Positions 62,610 through 64,000 of a stretch of DNA of 64,000 nt are shown here, piece by piece (the first letter of the stretch is position 1; each line of letters begins with the position of its first letter). Location: assembly GCA_030285985.1 (NCBI GenBank), contig CP127384.1, forward strand, positions 620,001 to 684,000, in the 5' to 3' direction. The notes beneath the pieces were generated by a model. It made no database searches. It saw only the letters and a list, made by a program, of their open reading frames with translations, and was not told the origin of the DNA. The DNA comes from Aquidulcibacter paucihalophilus. GTDB taxonomy: Bacteria > Pseudomonadota > Alphaproteobacteria > Caulobacterales > Caulobacteraceae. The position numbers and the translations under genes were made by a program.

Positions 62610-63582
62610 TTTCCGCCTGCACGTCCTCGAGGGCGCGGGCGCGCGCCTCGGCGGAGGGGTGGTTCCACTGGGGATAGCGGACGCGCCAGTTGTACGCCCC
62701 GAACCGGCGCCAGAAGGCGGGGGCGATGGCGCTGTCGAAGCCCGCACGGGCGGCGAGGAAGAGGCCGACGCGGTCGGCCTGCCGCTCCGCCCCGCCGGCC
62801 GTCGCGGAGAGGGCCGGCACGGTCTGGGTCTCACGGCCCCGCGTCTCGGCCTCGTGCCAGTCCCGGTGTCCGAGGACGTGGTGGGCGAGTTCGTGGCCGA
62901 GCACGACGGCAAGCTCGTCATCGGTCGCGGTGAAACCCGCCATGGCTGTGGTGATAAACAGGCGTTTGCCGTCCGCCCGGGCGTTGAGCTCGTCCGACGG
63001 ATCGAGCTGGATGTCATAGCCGCAGGCCCGTTGCGGCGTGATCGTCGCGGTCCGGTCTGTGCCGCCGCGGCGGAAAACGACCTCGACCGGGCCGCGGGCC
63101 AGGGCGAGGTCGAGTTTGCGGATATTAGCCTCGACGCCTTCGAAGGCGGCCGCGCGCCGGTCAACCCCTCTGGCCATGGCCTCGCCGTTGACGCTGAGAA
63201 GAAGGTCGTCGCGCCGCAGCCCGGCGAGGTCCGCGGCCGATCCTTCCGGCACGGCCAGGAGGCCCGGCAGGTCGCCGTCCAGTCCGAACCGGGCTTCAGC
63301 CAGGGGGCGGAGTTCCGAACTGTACTGGCTCGCCGCATGGACCAGCCATCCGGCCGAGTTGCGCACCGCCGGGCAGAGCTCGGCATTGGCCGTCGAGAGG
63401 CGATGGCCAACCGTCGCGACCCGCTGGTCCAGGTCCGTCAGGGCGATCAGACGCTGCTCCGCCGGAGCCGCGATCGCCAGGCCGTCCTCCGGGACGGACG
63501 GGCTCGACCCGCAACCGGACAGGGTGGTCGCGGCGAGGGCGAGAAGGGCCGCAAGGGAGGCGGGGGAGCGGCGGTTCAACAT
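62569..63582 (-). CDS. M48-family metalloprotease lipoprotein with PDZ-like domain
   Basis: This is a 337-residue precursor with lipobox LSGC24. A PDZ-like segment (LPGLLAVPEGSAADLAGLRR, DDLLLSVNGEAMARGV) precedes the M48 zinc motif VVLGHELAHHVLGHRDWHE (HExxH), with AERQADRVGLFLAARAGFD as third ligand region and a Trp-rich C-terminus ending WNHPSAEARARALEDVQAEI. The arrangement suits a periplasmic quality-control peptidase of the LoiP/BepA kind, attached to a membrane. The ATG at 63582 gives a normal signal peptide. Confidence 0.92.
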   Translation of the reverse strand: MLNRRSPASLAALLALAATTLSGCGSSPSVPEDGLAIAAPAEQRLIALTDLDQRVATVGHRLSTANAELCPAVRNSAGWLVHAASQYSSELRPLAEARFGLDGDLPGLLAVPEGSAADLAGLRRDDLLLSVNGEAMARGVDRRAAAFEGVEANIRKLDLALARGPVEVVFRRGGTDRTATITPQRACGYDIQLDPSDELNARADGKRLFITTAMAGFTATDDELAVVLGHELAHHVLGHRDWHEAETRGRETQTVPALSATAGGAERQADRVGLFLAARAGFDSAIAPAFWRRFGAYNWRVRYPQWNHPSAEARARALEDVQAEISARRASGQPLVP

Positions 63583-63839
63583 CCCGACACCATGCGTCGG
63601 GGTCCGGGGCGTGCCAAGCCTTGAAGGGCGCAACCTGCGTCCCCCGGCTGCCCCGTCACGTATCACAGTGGAGCGCAGGGCGAGGTGGCCCGACAGCCAG
63701 GAGAAGACAGCGTGAATCGGCTGACAACCCTGAGAGGTATCCCCGGGAATTCATTACATCATGATTGCGTTGCGCTTGTCGTTTCGGCCTGCCGCGCTAG
63801 GGTGTTGGCATCAAATATCCTCTCCACGACGGTGGCCCC

Positions 63840-64000
63840 ATGTTTTTCGGTATGAACAGCACCCGCTCCAGCGGAACCTCGATCAGCCTTCTTGATGCGT
63901 TTGAAGGGTTTACCGGCGAGACCCAGCGGTTCATCGGCGTCGGCGAGGCCGTAGAGCCGGCAGAGCCGGTCGATAATGGCTCGTTCGGGGCTATCGCCAG
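63840..64000 (+). CDS. N-terminal part of an unidentified gene (cut by window edge)
   Basis: An ATG at 63840 opens a frame that stays open for 53 codons to the window end. It begins MFFGMNSTRSSGTSISLLDA and continues FEGFTGETQRFIGVGEAV, with acidic EPAEPVDNGSF after. There is no signal peptide. It is soluble, and the family is not recognised; it might be the N-terminus of a sensory or chemotaxis protein, but this cannot be shown. The upstream 63720-63840 stretch is AT-richer and could hold its promoter. Confidence 0.45.
   Translation, partial: MFFGMNSTRSSGTSISLLDAFEGFTGETQRFIGVGEAVEPAEPVDNGSFGAIA

Noticed and set aside
61947..63410. Long upstream extension of the GH13 frame on the minus strand
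   Set aside because: The extension runs antisense to the secreted protein gene and through the M48 gene in another frame. Normal GH13 N-terminus begins at the GTG at 61946.

Overview
The window reads as an ordinary chromosomal stretch of a high-GC alphaproteobacterium, most likely Caulobacterales (Brevundimonas- or Caulobacter-like). The grounds are very GC-rich codon use, a zwf-pgl-edd-glk Entner-Doudoroff operon, several TonB/OmpW envelope genes, and a perfect TTAA-N7-TTAAC match to the CtrA box. This is inference from gene content; no rRNA, tRNA, CRISPR array, transposase or prophage was found.

Layout. 1-3250: the edge of a DUF559 nuclease gene, a DsbA-like gene, then a visibly AT-richer two-gene island encoding a Septu-like ATPase plus HNH nuclease. 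3280-10311: thiC with a TPP riboswitch, kup, a TetR regulator, D-cysteine desulfhydrase and corA. 10548-17129: amino-acid racemase, nucleoside hydrolase, OmpW, ribokinase and an M16 peptidase, with two intergenic inverted-repeat elements. 17136-24684: KDPG aldolase, an arylformamidase-like hydrolase, a paired acyl-CoA dehydrogenase locus, homogentisate dioxygenase and small envelope proteins. 24769-36540: one uninterrupted minus-strand run, yerC-like - hisG - hisD - (degenerate hisC)hisB - hisH - hisA - hisF - hisIE - zwf - pgl - edd - glk. 36631-44556: a ferredoxin reductase, then an iron-uptake and flavin-redox cassette (TonB receptor, flavodoxin/FNR, ApbE, DUF4198, DUF2271, PepSY protein) with two Fur-box candidates. 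44600-53557: hybrid histidine kinase, MurC-like ligase and LD-carboxypeptidase, a two-domain aspartic protease behind a CtrA box, a YpfJ metallopeptidase, a methyltransferase, a toxin-antitoxin pair and a fatty-acid desaturase. 53580-64000: a self-regulated membrane protein/XRE/hydrolase operon, secreted proteins, ubiA, amt, a sugar-nucleotide epimerase, a GH13 alpha-glucosidase, an M48 lipoprotein and the start of an unknown gene.

How genes work together. Glucose phosphate is oxidised by Zwf, Pgl and Edd to KDPG, which Eda (encoded 7 kb away) splits. The his operon uses PRPP and runs directly into zwf. Nucleoside hydrolase and ribokinase form a ribose-salvage pair. The iron cassette suggests outer-membrane ferric-chelate uptake coupled to flavin-dependent reduction at the inner membrane; its DUF2271 protein carries a DGVSSAT motif that looks like an ApbE flavinylation site.

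Most worth a second look: the HisC-HisB fusion whose aminotransferase half has lost its PLP lysine; the putatively flavinylated DUF2271 protein; the Septu-like island; the single-chain two-DSG/DTG aspartic protease downstream of a CtrA box; and the XRE operon whose perfect palindrome overlaps its own promoter.
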